Shown piece after piece: positions 47,551 through 55,907 of a stretch of 64,000 bases of DNA. Positions within the stretch are counted from its first letter, which is position 1. Every line of letters starts with the position of its first letter. The notes beneath the pieces were generated by a model. The model made no database searches. It was given only the letters and a program-made list of their open reading frames with translations, and was not told where the DNA came from. Both the position numbers and the translations under genes were made by a program. Source of the stretch: Flavobacterium salmonis (lineage in GTDB: Bacteria; Bacteroidota; Bacteroidia; Flavobacteriales; Flavobacteriaceae); assembly GCF_903819435.1 (NCBI RefSeq), contig NZ_CAIJDP010000068.1, positions 372,001-436,000 on the forward strand. Direction: 5' to 3'.

Positions 47551-47585
47551 TATTTTTTAGTTCCTCTAAAATTAACTAAAAAATA
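47551..47585. promoter_or_regulatory. Palindrome upstream of the peroxiredoxin gene
   Basis: TATTTTTTAGTT (47551-47562) and AACTAAAAAATA (47574-47585) are perfect 12-base inverted copies, 6 to 40 bases upstream of the ATG. It may be a repressor or activator operator or a leader hairpin. That it is linked to peroxide control is only an inference from position. Confidence 0.5.
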
Positions 47586-47653
47586 CATTCAGAATACAAT
47601 CATTATTTAAAAATTAGTTAAAATTCTATTTTCCCTATATAATTAATTCATAA

Positions 47654-48565
47654 TCAAATTAAACTGACAATAAAGTACCAAATTGCAAGGGTTAGGAAAG
47701 AAACCGGAATCCCAAAACCAATCATCATGCTGCTTAATTTTGGTTTCAAACCATAAGTCGAAGCCAGAATCGCACCCGTAATCATGGGTGCCATAGCAGT
47801 TTCCATTATTGTAATTTTTATAGGTTCAGAATGCTGTTTGAAAATAAAAACGTATAAAACTAAAAGGACAAACGGAACCAGAATAAGTTTGAAGAAAAGT
47901 CCCAGACGTAAAAATTTCCAATGTTGGCTTTTACGATCAAAACTCAACTGTAATCCTACCGATAATAAAGCAAGCGGGGTTACAAAACTTCCTATTTTCA
48001 ATAAAATAGATTGAATATTCAAATCTAAATCGTAGTCATATACATTCATTAAACAGGCCAGAACAAACATGATGAACGGAGGAAATAAGAGTATCTTCCT
48101 GATGATGCTCAACGTATCGGGACTCCCTTTAGAATAAAAAGCAGCTACAAAAACCCCTAATGTTGAAACCACTACAAATGTTCCGGGCTGATCTACCAAA
48201 ACTGCTGTTTCTAATCCTTTTTTCCCAAACAAAGCTTCAATTATAGGATAACCTAAAAATGATGAATTGCTTAATCCTGCAGTTAAAATCAAACAGCCAA
48301 TGAGTTTATTGGACCATTTTAATTTCTTTCCTAAAAAATGAAAAAACACAAATGCCAGAATAAAAGTAATCCAGCCCGCTCCTATTGGAAACAATAATTC
48401 ATTGCTCCATTTAATTTTCGGAATATGATATAAGGTGATGGCAGGAAGACATAAATAAATGACAATTTTGTTTAAAACCTTGTAAGTATTAGACGGAAAA
48501 CCTTTCACTTTTTGCAAAAGCAATCCTAAAAATAAAAAGAAGAATATTAAAATAAAGTTGTTCAT
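47654..48565 (-). CDS. AEC family transporter (auxin efflux carrier-like permease)
   Basis: 303 residues from the ATG at 48565 (MNNFILIFFFLFLGLLLQKV), preferred over 48616 because helix 1 then begins directly. About ten predicted helices are present. The family exports malate, malonate or other small acids in bacteria; the substrate here is unknown. It is divergent from the Crp-type regulator gene, with about 105 bases between them. Confidence 0.85.
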   Translation of the reverse strand: MNNFILIFFFLFLGLLLQKVKGFPSNTYKVLNKIVIYLCLPAITLYHIPKIKWSNELLFPIGAGWITFILAFVFFHFLGKKLKWSNKLIGCLILTAGLSNSSFLGYPIIEALFGKKGLETAVLVDQPGTFVVVSTLGVFVAAFYSKGSPDTLSIIRKILLFPPFIMFVLACLMNVYDYDLDLNIQSILLKIGSFVTPLALLSVGLQLSFDRKSQHWKFLRLGLFFKLILVPFVLLVLYVFIFKQHSEPIKITIMETAMAPMITGAILASTYGLKPKLSSMMIGFGIPVSFLTLAIWYFIVSLI

Positions 48566-48670
48566 ATCAAAGCTTGAGCACAAAAGTAGGGATTTATTAA
48601 CTGTTGAGTTGAACAAATTATAGCACTTCTTTAAGTTTTTTGTTACTTTTAATATATAACTCTAAAAGTA

Positions 48671-49237
48671 ATGCAGCAAATAAGAGACAATTTAGAACGA
48701 ATGGCAAAACTCTCTGATGAAGACTGGAATACCTTTTCCTCAAAACTCACCCGTCAGGAATTTCCAAAGAAAACAACCATACTTAAAACCGGTCATGTTG
48801 AAAATTATCTTTCTTTTGTAGAAAAAGGAATCGTTAGATATTATGTCCCCTCTGAAAACAAAGACCTCACATTTACTTTTGGATTTGATGGCGAATTTGT
48901 AAGTGGTTATGATTCATTCATTACCAGATTACCCGCAAACTACACCGTAGAAGCTCTTGTAGACACAATACTTTGGCGTATCTCTTACAATGATCTCCAA
49001 GACATTTATACCGTGACCAAAATTGGTAATACAATCGGCAGATTAGCAAGCGAGGGATTATTTCTAAAAAAATCAAAAAGAGAACTGTCATTACTGAACG
49101 AGTCAGCAGAACAACGATATCGTAATTTATTCACAGAACAACCTCAATTAATTCAAAAAATACCCCAAAAATACCTTGCATCCTATATTGGTATTACTCC
49201 ACAAGCTTTAAGCCGAATACGAAAACGCATTTATTAA
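48671..49237 (+). CDS. Crp/Fnr family transcriptional regulator
   Basis: 188 residues. The N-terminal cyclic-nucleotide-binding fold is shown by FVEKGIVRYYVPSENKDLTF and TVEALVDTILWRISYNDLQ. The C-terminal helix-turn-helix is short, IPQKYLASYIGITPQALSRI, typical of the Bacteroidetes Crp group. No conserved cAMP-contact residues are evident. It may control the AEC gene or the DoxX-like gene behind it. Confidence 0.88.
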   Translation: MQQIRDNLERMAKLSDEDWNTFSSKLTRQEFPKKTTILKTGHVENYLSFVEKGIVRYYVPSENKDLTFTFGFDGEFVSGYDSFITRLPANYTVEALVDTILWRISYNDLQDIYTVTKIGNTIGRLASEGLFLKKSKRELSLLNESAEQRYRNLFTEQPQLIQKIPQKYLASYIGITPQALSRIRKRIY

Positions 49238-49297
49238 CCCAAGTTCATTGTTTTAGGTTTCATTAGTATGCAACTTTGTATCATAAATCAAAAAGAT

Positions 49298-49786
49298 ATG
49301 GAAACCTTAATTGTGCTCTTTGGAGTTTTTACACTAACACTACTTACTATTTGGCTTACAACCAAACGCCTTGAATTTAGATTTTCAGGCAGAGTTGCTA
49401 TGGCACTCATGCTGGTATTTACAGCTGTAGGTCATTTTGTTTTTACGAAAGGAATGACAATGATGATTCCTTTTCTACCCTTGCCAAATGTAATTGTCAT
49501 TTTTACAGGAGTTATAGAGTTAATTGCAGCAATTGGACTACTGTTCCGCAATACCAAAGTCCTAACGGGGAAACTGCTTATTTTATTTTTCATCTTACTG
49601 TTCCCTGCTAATATTTATGCCGCAATTCACCACATTAACTTGCAAACTGCCGACTATACAGGCAAAGGCATATCGTATTTATGGATTAGAATACCTATGC
49701 AGCTTCTTTTTATTACCTGGGCATATTTTTCGACTATAAATCAATCAAAAATCAAAATAGTCAATCAGGGAAATGTACATCCTTAA
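49298..49786 (+). CDS. DoxX-like membrane protein
   Basis: 162 residues with four predicted helices: near 4-22 (LIVLFGVFTLTLLTIWL), 33-52, 64-82 and 90-110, with a further one at the end (PMQLLFITWAYF). The pattern resembles the DoxX family. It follows the Crp-type regulator by 60 bases. The ATG at 49298 (METLIVLFGVFTL) is preferred over the upstream codon at 49268. Function unknown. Confidence 0.7.
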   Translation: METLIVLFGVFTLTLLTIWLTTKRLEFRFSGRVAMALMLVFTAVGHFVFTKGMTMMIPFLPLPNVIVIFTGVIELIAAIGLLFRNTKVLTGKLLILFFILLFPANIYAAIHHINLQTADYTGKGISYLWIRIPMQLLFITWAYFSTINQSKIKIVNQGNVHP

Positions 49787-49867
49787 AAATGAACGATTTA
49801 CCCATTTTAGCTTTAGTTTCAATTTGTAGTTTTTAACTGTTATAAATTAATTTTTAGTTAAAATTAG

Positions 49868-49896
49868 TTTTTGTACTATAAAATGGCTTAAATTTG
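49868..49896 (+). promoter_or_regulatory. Promoter of the Rrf2-type regulator gene
   Basis: TTT (49868-49870) and TAAATTTG (49889-49896) are separated by 18 bases, fitting the Bacteroidetes -33/-7 consensus. The ATG at 49916 follows 19 bases after the box. Confidence 0.55.
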
Positions 49897-49915
49897 TAAT
49901 ATATTTTATTACAGT

Positions 49916-50323
49916 ATGCTGTCAGGTAAATTTGCCATCTCGGTTCACATTCTTACTTTACTCACTAAATTTCCGAATGATTATTTGTCATCAGAGTTTA
50001 TTGCAGGAAGTATGAACCTGAACCCTGTTTTGGTCCGAAAAGAAATTGCAAACCTAAAAGCACATCATATTGTAGAAAGCAAAGAAGGCAAAAATGGAGG
50101 GACAAAATTATCTAAAGCAGCTTCAAATATAACTTTAAAAGAAATATTTGAAATGACTTTTGAGAATATCGGTTTGGGTTATGCTAAAAATCAGCCTAAT
50201 CCGGATTGTCCTGTTGGAAAAAAAATCAATCAGAATCTCGATGCATTATACGTAGAAATGAATCAGAAAGTCTGTGAGCAATTAGAAAACATTTCTCTGG
50301 AAGATTTTTCGACCCAATTTTAA
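49916..50323 (+). CDS. Rrf2 family transcriptional regulator (YwnA-like)
   Basis: 135 residues. The winged helix starts KFAISVHILTLLTKFPNDYL, with the recognition part SMNLNPVLVRKEIANLKAHH and the wing KEGKNGGTKLSKAASNITLK. Cys residues (PDCPVG, KVCEQL) are fewer than in iron-sulfur Rrf2 proteins, so it looks like the YwnA branch. It is followed 58 bases later by an NAD(P)-binding protein similar to YwnB; in Bacillus subtilis the two genes are also adjacent. Confidence 0.9.
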   Translation: MLSGKFAISVHILTLLTKFPNDYLSSEFIAGSMNLNPVLVRKEIANLKAHHIVESKEGKNGGTKLSKAASNITLKEIFEMTFENIGLGYAKNQPNPDCPVGKKINQNLDALYVEMNQKVCEQLENISLEDFSTQF

Positions 50324-50381
50324 AAACCATTTTTTTAACTAAAACTGTAACTTTTTTTATTACTAAATAAATTTATATACT

Positions 50382-51023
50382 ATGAAAATCGCAATTATTG
50401 GAGCTACAGGCTTCGTTGGAACAGCTATTTTAAATGAATTGGCAGACAGAAAACACGAAATTACAGCAATAGCCAGAACACCAAAAGACACCACAAATGC
50501 AACCTGGATCGCAGCAGATGTTTATGATGTTGACTCATTGGCAGAAACTTTAAAAGGTCATGATGTTGTAGTGAATGCATTTAATCCGGGTTGGACAAAT
50601 CCAAACATTTATGATGATTCCATTAGAGGATCAAAAGCAATCCAGGCTGCTGTAAAACAATCTGGCGTAAAACGTTTCATCACAATTGGAGGTGCCGGCA
50701 GCTTATTTGTGGCACCGGGTTTACAAGCAATTGACACTCCTGATTTCCCGAAAGAAATTTTTGATGGTGCAAATGCAGCGAGACATTATTTAGAAATTAT
50801 AAAAGAAGAAAAAGAACTGGATTGGGCATTTTTTAGTCCTGCTTTTGAAATGCATCAGGGAACCAAAACCGGAAGAACAGGAAAATACCGTTTAGGTCTG
50901 GAAAACCCTGTTTTTAATGATGAACAAAGAAGCATTTTATCTGTAGAAGATTTAGCGGTTGTGATTGCTGATGAAATCGAAACTCCAAAACACCATCAGG
51001 TTAGATTTACTGCTGGGTATTAA
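50382..51023 (+). CDS. NAD(P)-binding protein (YwnB-like, NmrA/SDR type)
   Basis: 213 residues. MKIAIIGATGFVGTAILNEL is the GxxGxxG nucleotide-binding motif. GVKRFITIGGAGSLFVAPG and WAFFSPAFEMHQGTKTGR are characteristic of the atypical short-chain dehydrogenases of the YwnB/NmrA group. The typical YxxxK pair is absent. It is probably regulated by the Rrf2 protein encoded upstream. A terminator follows. Confidence 0.88.
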   Translation: MKIAIIGATGFVGTAILNELADRKHEITAIARTPKDTTNATWIAADVYDVDSLAETLKGHDVVVNAFNPGWTNPNIYDDSIRGSKAIQAAVKQSGVKRFITIGGAGSLFVAPGLQAIDTPDFPKEIFDGANAARHYLEIIKEEKELDWAFFSPAFEMHQGTKTGRTGKYRLGLENPVFNDEQRSILSVEDLAVVIADEIETPKHHQVRFTAGY

Positions 51024-51087
51024 TCAAATACAGATTTCACAAATTAGCATGAATTTAAAAGTGAGACAACTAATTCGTGTTTTAACA

Positions 51088-51135
51088 AAAAACAGTTTCC
51101 TAGGCAATTTTCTGCTTTTGAAACTGTTTTTGTTT
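51088..51135 (+). terminator. Intrinsic terminator after the NAD(P)-binding gene
   Basis: AAAAACAGTTTC (51088-51099) pairs with GAAACTGTTTTT (51120-51131), a 12-bp stem with T-rich tail. Confidence 0.8.
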
Positions 51136-51166
51136 TCAGTACTTTTACCATTCTAAAAAATGTGTT

Positions 51167-52255
51167 TTGTCAAGTTCAAATAAGCAGGCCGACAGTTTAA
51201 ACGAAAAGGCTGGAATTTCATCTCCCGAAATCACCAATGCTTCGGCAATCAGCCAAATTAAAAACAAACGCAGGCAACAGCCATCCGCTGACGAATTGAT
51301 TTCAGGAATACTTTCCGGAAACCGAACAGCTCTAAGCCGTGCTATTACTTTAATCGAAAGCACAAATCCGGAACATACTGAAAAAGCAAATGAGGTTATT
51401 AAAGGATGTCTGCCTAAAGCTAATAAATCCATCCGAATAGGAATTACAGGTGTTCCGGGTGTTGGAAAAAGCACTTTTATTGAGGCTTTTGGAACTTTCC
51501 TGACGCAATTAGGAAAAAAAGTCGCCGTTTTAGCGGTAGATCCAAGCAGTTCTCTTTCTCACGGCAGTATTTTAGGGGATAAAACCCGAATGGAAGAATT
51601 GGTAAAAGATGAAAATGCTTTTATAAGACCAAGTGCTTCCGGCGAAACTTTAGGTGGTGTGGCTAGAAAAACCCGTGAGTCTATTATCCTTTGTGAAGCT
51701 GCAGGTTTTGATACAATTATTATTGAAACGGTTGGTGTTGGTCAAAGCGAAACAGCCGTTCACAGTATGGTTGACTTCTTTTTATTACTCAAAATTTCCG
51801 GTGCCGGTGATGAACTTCAGGGAATCAAACGTGGTATTATGGAAATGGCTGATGCAATTGTAATCAACAAGGCTGACGGAGACAATATCAAAAAAGCAAA
51901 TTTGGCCAAAGTTGAATTTAACAGAGCCTTGCATTTATTTCCTTCCAAAAAATCAACCTGGCGGCCAAAAGTTACAACTTGCAGCGCCATAATTAAAGAT
52001 GGTATTTCAGAAGTCTGGGAAACGATTTCTGAATATTTTGAAATAACTCATGAAAATGGCTTCTTTCAGGAGAAAAGAAAAGAACAAAATCAATTCTGGA
52101 TGATGGAAACCATCAATGAACAGTTGAAATCAAATTTTTACAATCAGCCTGAAATTATTTCACAATTGGACCAAATTAAAAAAGCGGTACAAAATAATGA
52201 AATATCACCTTTTGCAGCCGCTCAGTTATTATTGGACAAGTATAAAAAAATGTAA
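51167..52255 (+). CDS. meaB: MeaB/ArgK GTPase (methylmalonyl-CoA mutase chaperone)
   Basis: 362 residues, TTG start. It protects and loads the B12-dependent methylmalonyl-CoA mutase. P-loop GITGVPGVGKSTFIEAFG (about 88-105), VLAVDPSSSLSHGSILGDKT, IIETVGVGQSETAV, and the base motif VINKADGDN are diagnostic. The N-terminal helical part SADELISGILSGNRTALSRA fits the family. Together with the adenosyltransferase at 28203 it implies a B12-dependent mutase elsewhere. An ATG exists at 51160 but in another frame. Confidence 0.93.
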   Translation: MSSSNKQADSLNEKAGISSPEITNASAISQIKNKRRQQPSADELISGILSGNRTALSRAITLIESTNPEHTEKANEVIKGCLPKANKSIRIGITGVPGVGKSTFIEAFGTFLTQLGKKVAVLAVDPSSSLSHGSILGDKTRMEELVKDENAFIRPSASGETLGGVARKTRESIILCEAAGFDTIIIETVGVGQSETAVHSMVDFFLLLKISGAGDELQGIKRGIMEMADAIVINKADGDNIKKANLAKVEFNRALHLFPSKKSTWRPKVTTCSAIIKDGISEVWETISEYFEITHENGFFQEKRKEQNQFWMMETINEQLKSNFYNQPEIISQLDQIKKAVQNNEISPFAAAQLLLDKYKKM

Positions 52256-52290
52256 CCTTTTCTATTTTTCGTATAGAAAATTTTATTTTT

Positions 52291-52521
52291 TCAACGGATA
52301 TTCCCTACAGAATTTTTAGCAGTATCGTGTTTCGTTTTCAGACGTCTTTTATCTAATGCAACACCAGCTTGAGTCTGTGTTTCTAATGTAGTTCTCAACT
52401 CTGAAGCCGAATTTGATTTAACTGTTTTTTCTTTTACATTTTTACTATCCTGAGCTTTTACGTTTGTTAAGCAGCACAATACGAATGCTGTTGTAAAAAT
52501 TACTGTTTTAAAATTTTTCAT
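52291..52521 (-). CDS. Small secreted protein, truncated paralogue of the next gene
   Basis: 76 residues. The N-terminal signal peptide (MKNFKTVIFTTAFVLCCLTN and on to VKA|Q) and residues to about 41, as well as the last 35 residues, align well with both ends of the 263-residue protein encoded at 52665. The C-terminal KTKHDTAKNSVGNIR is identical in both. About 187 central residues are missing, in frame, so this is an internal deletion copy. It has its own conserved upstream block (52549-52578). Function unknown. Confidence 0.75.
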   Translation of the reverse strand: MKNFKTVIFTTAFVLCCLTNVKAQDSKNVKEKTVKSNSASELRTTLETQTQAGVALDKRRLKTKHDTAKNSVGNIR

Positions 52522-52614
52522 GATGATTAAGTTTTAATATTTTAAAATAGATAAACAAAGCTCCTTTTTTGTTACCCCTGTTGGAAGAAAAATATTTGTT
52601 TTTAAAATAAAAAA

Positions 52615-52648
52615 AGCTGCAAAAAGAAAAATAGTACCTTTTGCAGCT
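52615..52648 (-). terminator. Intrinsic terminator of the larger paralogue
   Basis: Arms 52615-52624 (AGCTGCAAAA) and 52639-52648 form a 10-bp stem; on the minus strand a T-run follows. Confidence 0.75.
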
Positions 52649-52664
52649 CCAAGGATTATTTGTT

Positions 52665-53456
52665 TTAACGAATATTGCCAACGGAATTTTTAGCTGTATC
52701 GTGTTTGGTTTTCAAAACACCTTTTTCTATTGTAAAAGCCATTCTGACCTGAGTTTTTAAAGTATCTTTTAGTCCCGAAGTTGCTTTTTCGACAACAACG
52801 AAACTCAATTCATATTCGCCATCTGCCAGGTCAAACACCGTTTGATTTTGGTTATCCTGAATTTTTAAAATAGTATTTTCAGAATCAGGTGTTTGTGCCT
52901 TTCCAGTACGAGCATAAGAAGCTGCTGCCGCTCCTCCTCCAGCTCCAGCTAAATTGCCAACACTGGAAACCGCAACCGAAATAATAGAACCACCCGGCAT
53001 AGCACCTCCCAATAAAGAAGCTCCCTGAGACACAGCATTCCCAGCCGCATGCAAACCCTGATTGACTTTTTCGCCAAAAGTCGCGACTTCACTTTTGCTC
53101 AGTTCGGTTATACTTTTATTTGCTGTATTGACTTTGTATCCTTCACTTGAAGAAAATAAAACGATACATCCTCCTTCTACTAATGTTACATTTATTTTAC
53201 CTGAATTTACTTTCTCTCCAAAAGTTGCTCCCTGGGTTTGTTTGGCAACCGTAACATTCATCGAAATCCTGTTTGGCATTCCATTATTTATGCCATTTAT
53301 ACTGCTTTTTTGTGCAGATACATCCAAAGTGCTTTCTGAAACCGAACCGGATTTAATCGCTTTTTCCTTAACAACTTTACCTTCCTGTGCTTTTACATTT
53401 GCTAAACAACATATTATAAATACTGCTGTAAAAGTGATTGTTTTAAGATTTTTCAT
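52665..53456 (-). CDS. Secreted protein of unknown function (full-length paralogue)
   Basis: 263 residues with a signal peptide (MKNLKTITFTAVFIICCLAN, cleaved near VKA-Q). The middle has a Gly/Ala-rich hydrophobic stretch (SVGNLAGAGGGAAAASYA) and a duplicated ATFGEKVN word (near 79 and 113). A C-terminal beta-rich part (VFDLADGEYELSFVVVEK) precedes the conserved KTKHDTAKNSVGNIR end. It is the likely parent of the 76-residue protein next to it. No family recognised. Confidence 0.7.
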   Translation of the reverse strand: MKNLKTITFTAVFIICCLANVKAQEGKVVKEKAIKSGSVSESTLDVSAQKSSINGINNGMPNRISMNVTVAKQTQGATFGEKVNSGKINVTLVEGGCIVLFSSSEGYKVNTANKSITELSKSEVATFGEKVNQGLHAAGNAVSQGASLLGGAMPGGSIISVAVSSVGNLAGAGGGAAAASYARTGKAQTPDSENTILKIQDNQNQTVFDLADGEYELSFVVVEKATSGLKDTLKTQVRMAFTIEKGVLKTKHDTAKNSVGNIR

Positions 53457-53484
53457 ATCGATTTAGTTTTAATCATTTATAAAC

Positions 53485-53514
53485 AGATAAACAAAACTCA
53501 TTTTTTGTTACCTC
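53485..53514 (-). promoter_or_regulatory. Conserved upstream block of the secreted paralogues
   Basis: 30 bases agree at 27 positions with 52549-52578 upstream of the short paralogue. On the minus strand it contains GGTAACAAAAAA-like and TTTGTTTATCT words, 29 bases before the start codon. It is probably a shared promoter, maybe for an alternative sigma factor, kept since the duplication. Confidence 0.5.
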
Positions 53515-53628
53515 ATTTTGCCTTCATAGAAACACATCATAAGAAACTAAAAATCAAACCATTAAAGTTACGACAATTTCACATAAATTGTGATTTTGTT
53601 ATTATTTAAAATTCAGGCAATAAAACAA

Positions 53629-53667
53629 AAAAGCTGCTAAAGAAGAAATTCATCTTTAGCAGCTTTT
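53629..53667 (-). terminator. Intrinsic terminator of the LTA-synthase-like gene
   Basis: AAAAGCTGCTAAAG (53629-53642) pairs with CTTTAGCAGCTTTT (53654-53667), a 14-bp stem; on the minus strand it ends in a T-run. Confidence 0.85.
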
Positions 53668-53690
53668 CATTATCAAAATGAGTTGCAAAA

Positions 53691-55631
53691 TTATTTTTTT
53701 ACCTCTCTCAGCTTATATTTATTTTCCTTATACAAATTACCCGCAGTTATAACATGTGCCAAAGCATCTTTTGCTAATTCTTCGTTTAATTTTACTGGAA
53801 TCAAAGTTGTATCATTTTTGATTTCAAATTGAAGCGGTTTCAAATTTGGCTGCATAATTACAACCTGATTCTCTACTCTGAACGCATTGATATCATTAAA
53901 TTGCATGATAGATCTACCCTGAGTTTTTGCATCTAACTGATTTAAATTTCTACCTACCATTGGCGTTTCAAACGAAAGTCCCAAATAACTTAATAACGTT
54001 GGTGGAATGTCAATCTGACTGGCCAATTTACTATACGAAACTCCTTTTGGAACTCCAGGGCCCAAGATTAGAGCGGGAATATGAAATTTATTGATTGGTA
54101 CTAAATTTTTTCCGTAAGTTCTGGTATTATGATCGGCAATAACAATGAAAATAGTGTTTTTAAAATACGCCTCTTTTTTAGCCATTTCGAAGAATTTCCC
54201 TATCGAAAAATCAGCATATTTCATGGCATTGTTAACTGTTGCAGGATTCTTGTCATACGGCTGGATTCTTCCAGCTGGATATTCAAAAGGCTCATGATTG
54301 GAAGTCGAAAACATTAATGAAAAGAAAGGTTTATCTCCTTTTGATTTAAAATAATTATTCGCTTTAGTTACCAAATCCTCATCAGAATAGCCCCAGGTTC
54401 CTTTGAAGGCATATTTATTCCCATCTGATTCAAAATCTTCCTGATCTACAATATCTTCAAATCCGTTTCCGTTGAAAAATGAAGCCATATTGTCAAAATT
54501 CGCCATTCCGCCATAGATAAAACTAGTGTCATATCCTTTGTGTTTTAAGGCATCGGCAAGTGTAAAAAAACCTTGTTGTGAATTTCCTAACTTCACTACA
54601 CTTTCAGACGGAGAAGGCAAAAATCCGGTTACAACCGCTTCAATTCCACGAACGCTTCGGGTTCCGGTACAATATAAATTGGTAAACAACAGACCTTCTT
54701 TCGATAATTTATCAAACTCTGGTGTTAAAGGTTTTCCTCCCAGAATTCCAACATATTCTGCACCTAAACTTTCCTGAAGAAAAATCACCAAATTATAAGG
54801 CTTCTTCAAAACAGAATCTGGTTGCTGAACATGCAGAAACGGAATTTCGGCATCGGTAAAATCATTAGGTCCCGCAATCATGTATTTTTTTACACGAGCA
54901 ATGGCTTCGGTTTCCTCCATTTTACCATACATCTTAGTGTTACCTTCGTTTTTAATCGAATAAGCAGCAAAAGCAACCGTATAAAACGAATTTAATCCCA
55001 ATGTATTGGTAAGCTGATCCGTTGAAAAAACAGCATTACTGGCATTAATCGGGCGTTTTGAAGTCAGACTTGAACGGGCCCCAAAAAACAATAAAAACGC
55101 CACTAACGGAAAAACCATTAATTTGAACTTATATTCGGCAGTAGTTGTATGAAAAAATTGTTTCCCTTTTTTGAAAGCCAAATAAATAACTACTCCTAAA
55201 ATCAGGAAAGTAACGATAATAGAAGTCAGATAACTTTTCAAAAGCATTCCGACAACTTCCTTAGGATAAATCAGGTAATCAAGGAAAATCTTATTCGGAC
55301 GCGTATCATACTGTTTTACAAAATCCGGCGAAGCCAATTCTACAAAAAGAATCAGAAACAGAAACAGAAAACTATAAATTACCAAAAAGGAGTTAGTAAA
55401 CTTTAGCCATTTATTAGGCAAAAAAGTAATTAAAAGAGCCGGGAGAAAAGACAAATAACATAGTAATATCAAATCCATTCGAAGACCGATTGGAAAAATA
55501 TACCAGAAATTAGGTGTTTCAACTACTCTGTCTTTAAAAATAAAAAATAAAAATATTCTACTTAAAGTAGTAATCAGCAATCCGATTAAAATGAAATTTA
55601 AAACGGGTTTTAAAAAACGTAATTTTTTCAT
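53691..55631 (-). CDS. LTA synthase family phosphotransferase (sulfatase fold)
   Basis: 646 residues. The N-terminal part has five membrane helices (to about 185). The periplasmic sulfatase-fold domain follows: NLVIFLQESLGAEYVGILGG with metal-binding Glu, the nucleophile Thr region LYCTGTRSVRGIEAVVTGF, and TIFIVIADHNTRTYGKN with Asp and His. Gram-negative members transfer phosphoglycerol or phosphoethanolamine to glycans or lipids rather than making teichoic acid. Substrate unknown. It is followed by a strong terminator and is 48 bases from the small acidic protein gene. Confidence 0.88.
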   Translation of the reverse strand: MKKLRFLKPVLNFILIGLLITTLSRIFLFFIFKDRVVETPNFWYIFPIGLRMDLILLCYLSFLPALLITFLPNKWLKFTNSFLVIYSFLFLFLILFVELASPDFVKQYDTRPNKIFLDYLIYPKEVVGMLLKSYLTSIIVTFLILGVVIYLAFKKGKQFFHTTTAEYKFKLMVFPLVAFLLFFGARSSLTSKRPINASNAVFSTDQLTNTLGLNSFYTVAFAAYSIKNEGNTKMYGKMEETEAIARVKKYMIAGPNDFTDAEIPFLHVQQPDSVLKKPYNLVIFLQESLGAEYVGILGGKPLTPEFDKLSKEGLLFTNLYCTGTRSVRGIEAVVTGFLPSPSESVVKLGNSQQGFFTLADALKHKGYDTSFIYGGMANFDNMASFFNGNGFEDIVDQEDFESDGNKYAFKGTWGYSDEDLVTKANNYFKSKGDKPFFSLMFSTSNHEPFEYPAGRIQPYDKNPATVNNAMKYADFSIGKFFEMAKKEAYFKNTIFIVIADHNTRTYGKNLVPINKFHIPALILGPGVPKGVSYSKLASQIDIPPTLLSYLGLSFETPMVGRNLNQLDAKTQGRSIMQFNDINAFRVENQVVIMQPNLKPLQFEIKNDTTLIPVKLNEELAKDALAHVITAGNLYKENKYKLREVKK

Positions 55632-55679
55632 TGGAAAATTTTGAATTGTACATGGGTAGAAATACGCTGCAGTGCGTCT

Positions 55680-55907
55680 CTACTCTTCGTAACGATTTAT
55701 TTCTCTGTCGTAAAAGTTATTTGCCTTTTCAATTAAACCTTCCATTTCTGCATTCAATTCGGCTTCATCAAGATCTTCGGCTTCTTCCAAAAACTCAACC
55801 TCGTCATCTTTTAAATTGATAATAAATCGAGGATAATCAAGATGAATGATAAAAATATCGTCTGGAAAATCAGTATTATCTCCAAGTAAAAATTTAGGTA
55901 ATTCCAT
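55680..55907 (-). CDS. Small acidic protein, conserved hypothetical
   Basis: 75 residues, starting MELPKFLLGDNTDFPDDIFI. It is rich in Asp and Glu (DDEVEFLEEAEDLDEAELNA) with IIHLDYPRFIINL; no signal peptide. Similar short proteins occur across flavobacteria. A -7 box (TAAATTTG on the minus strand, 55930-55937) precedes it. It is transcribed toward the LTA-synthase-like gene and may form an operon with it. Confidence 0.72.
   Translation of the reverse strand: MELPKFLLGDNTDFPDDIFIIHLDYPRFIINLKDDEVEFLEEAEDLDEAELNAEMEGLIEKANNFYDREINRYEE

Noticed and set aside
55631..55819. 62-codon plus-strand frame starting at the end of the LTA-synthase-like gene
   Set aside because: It lies opposite the small acidic gene at 55680-55907, which has a better composition and its own promoter box.
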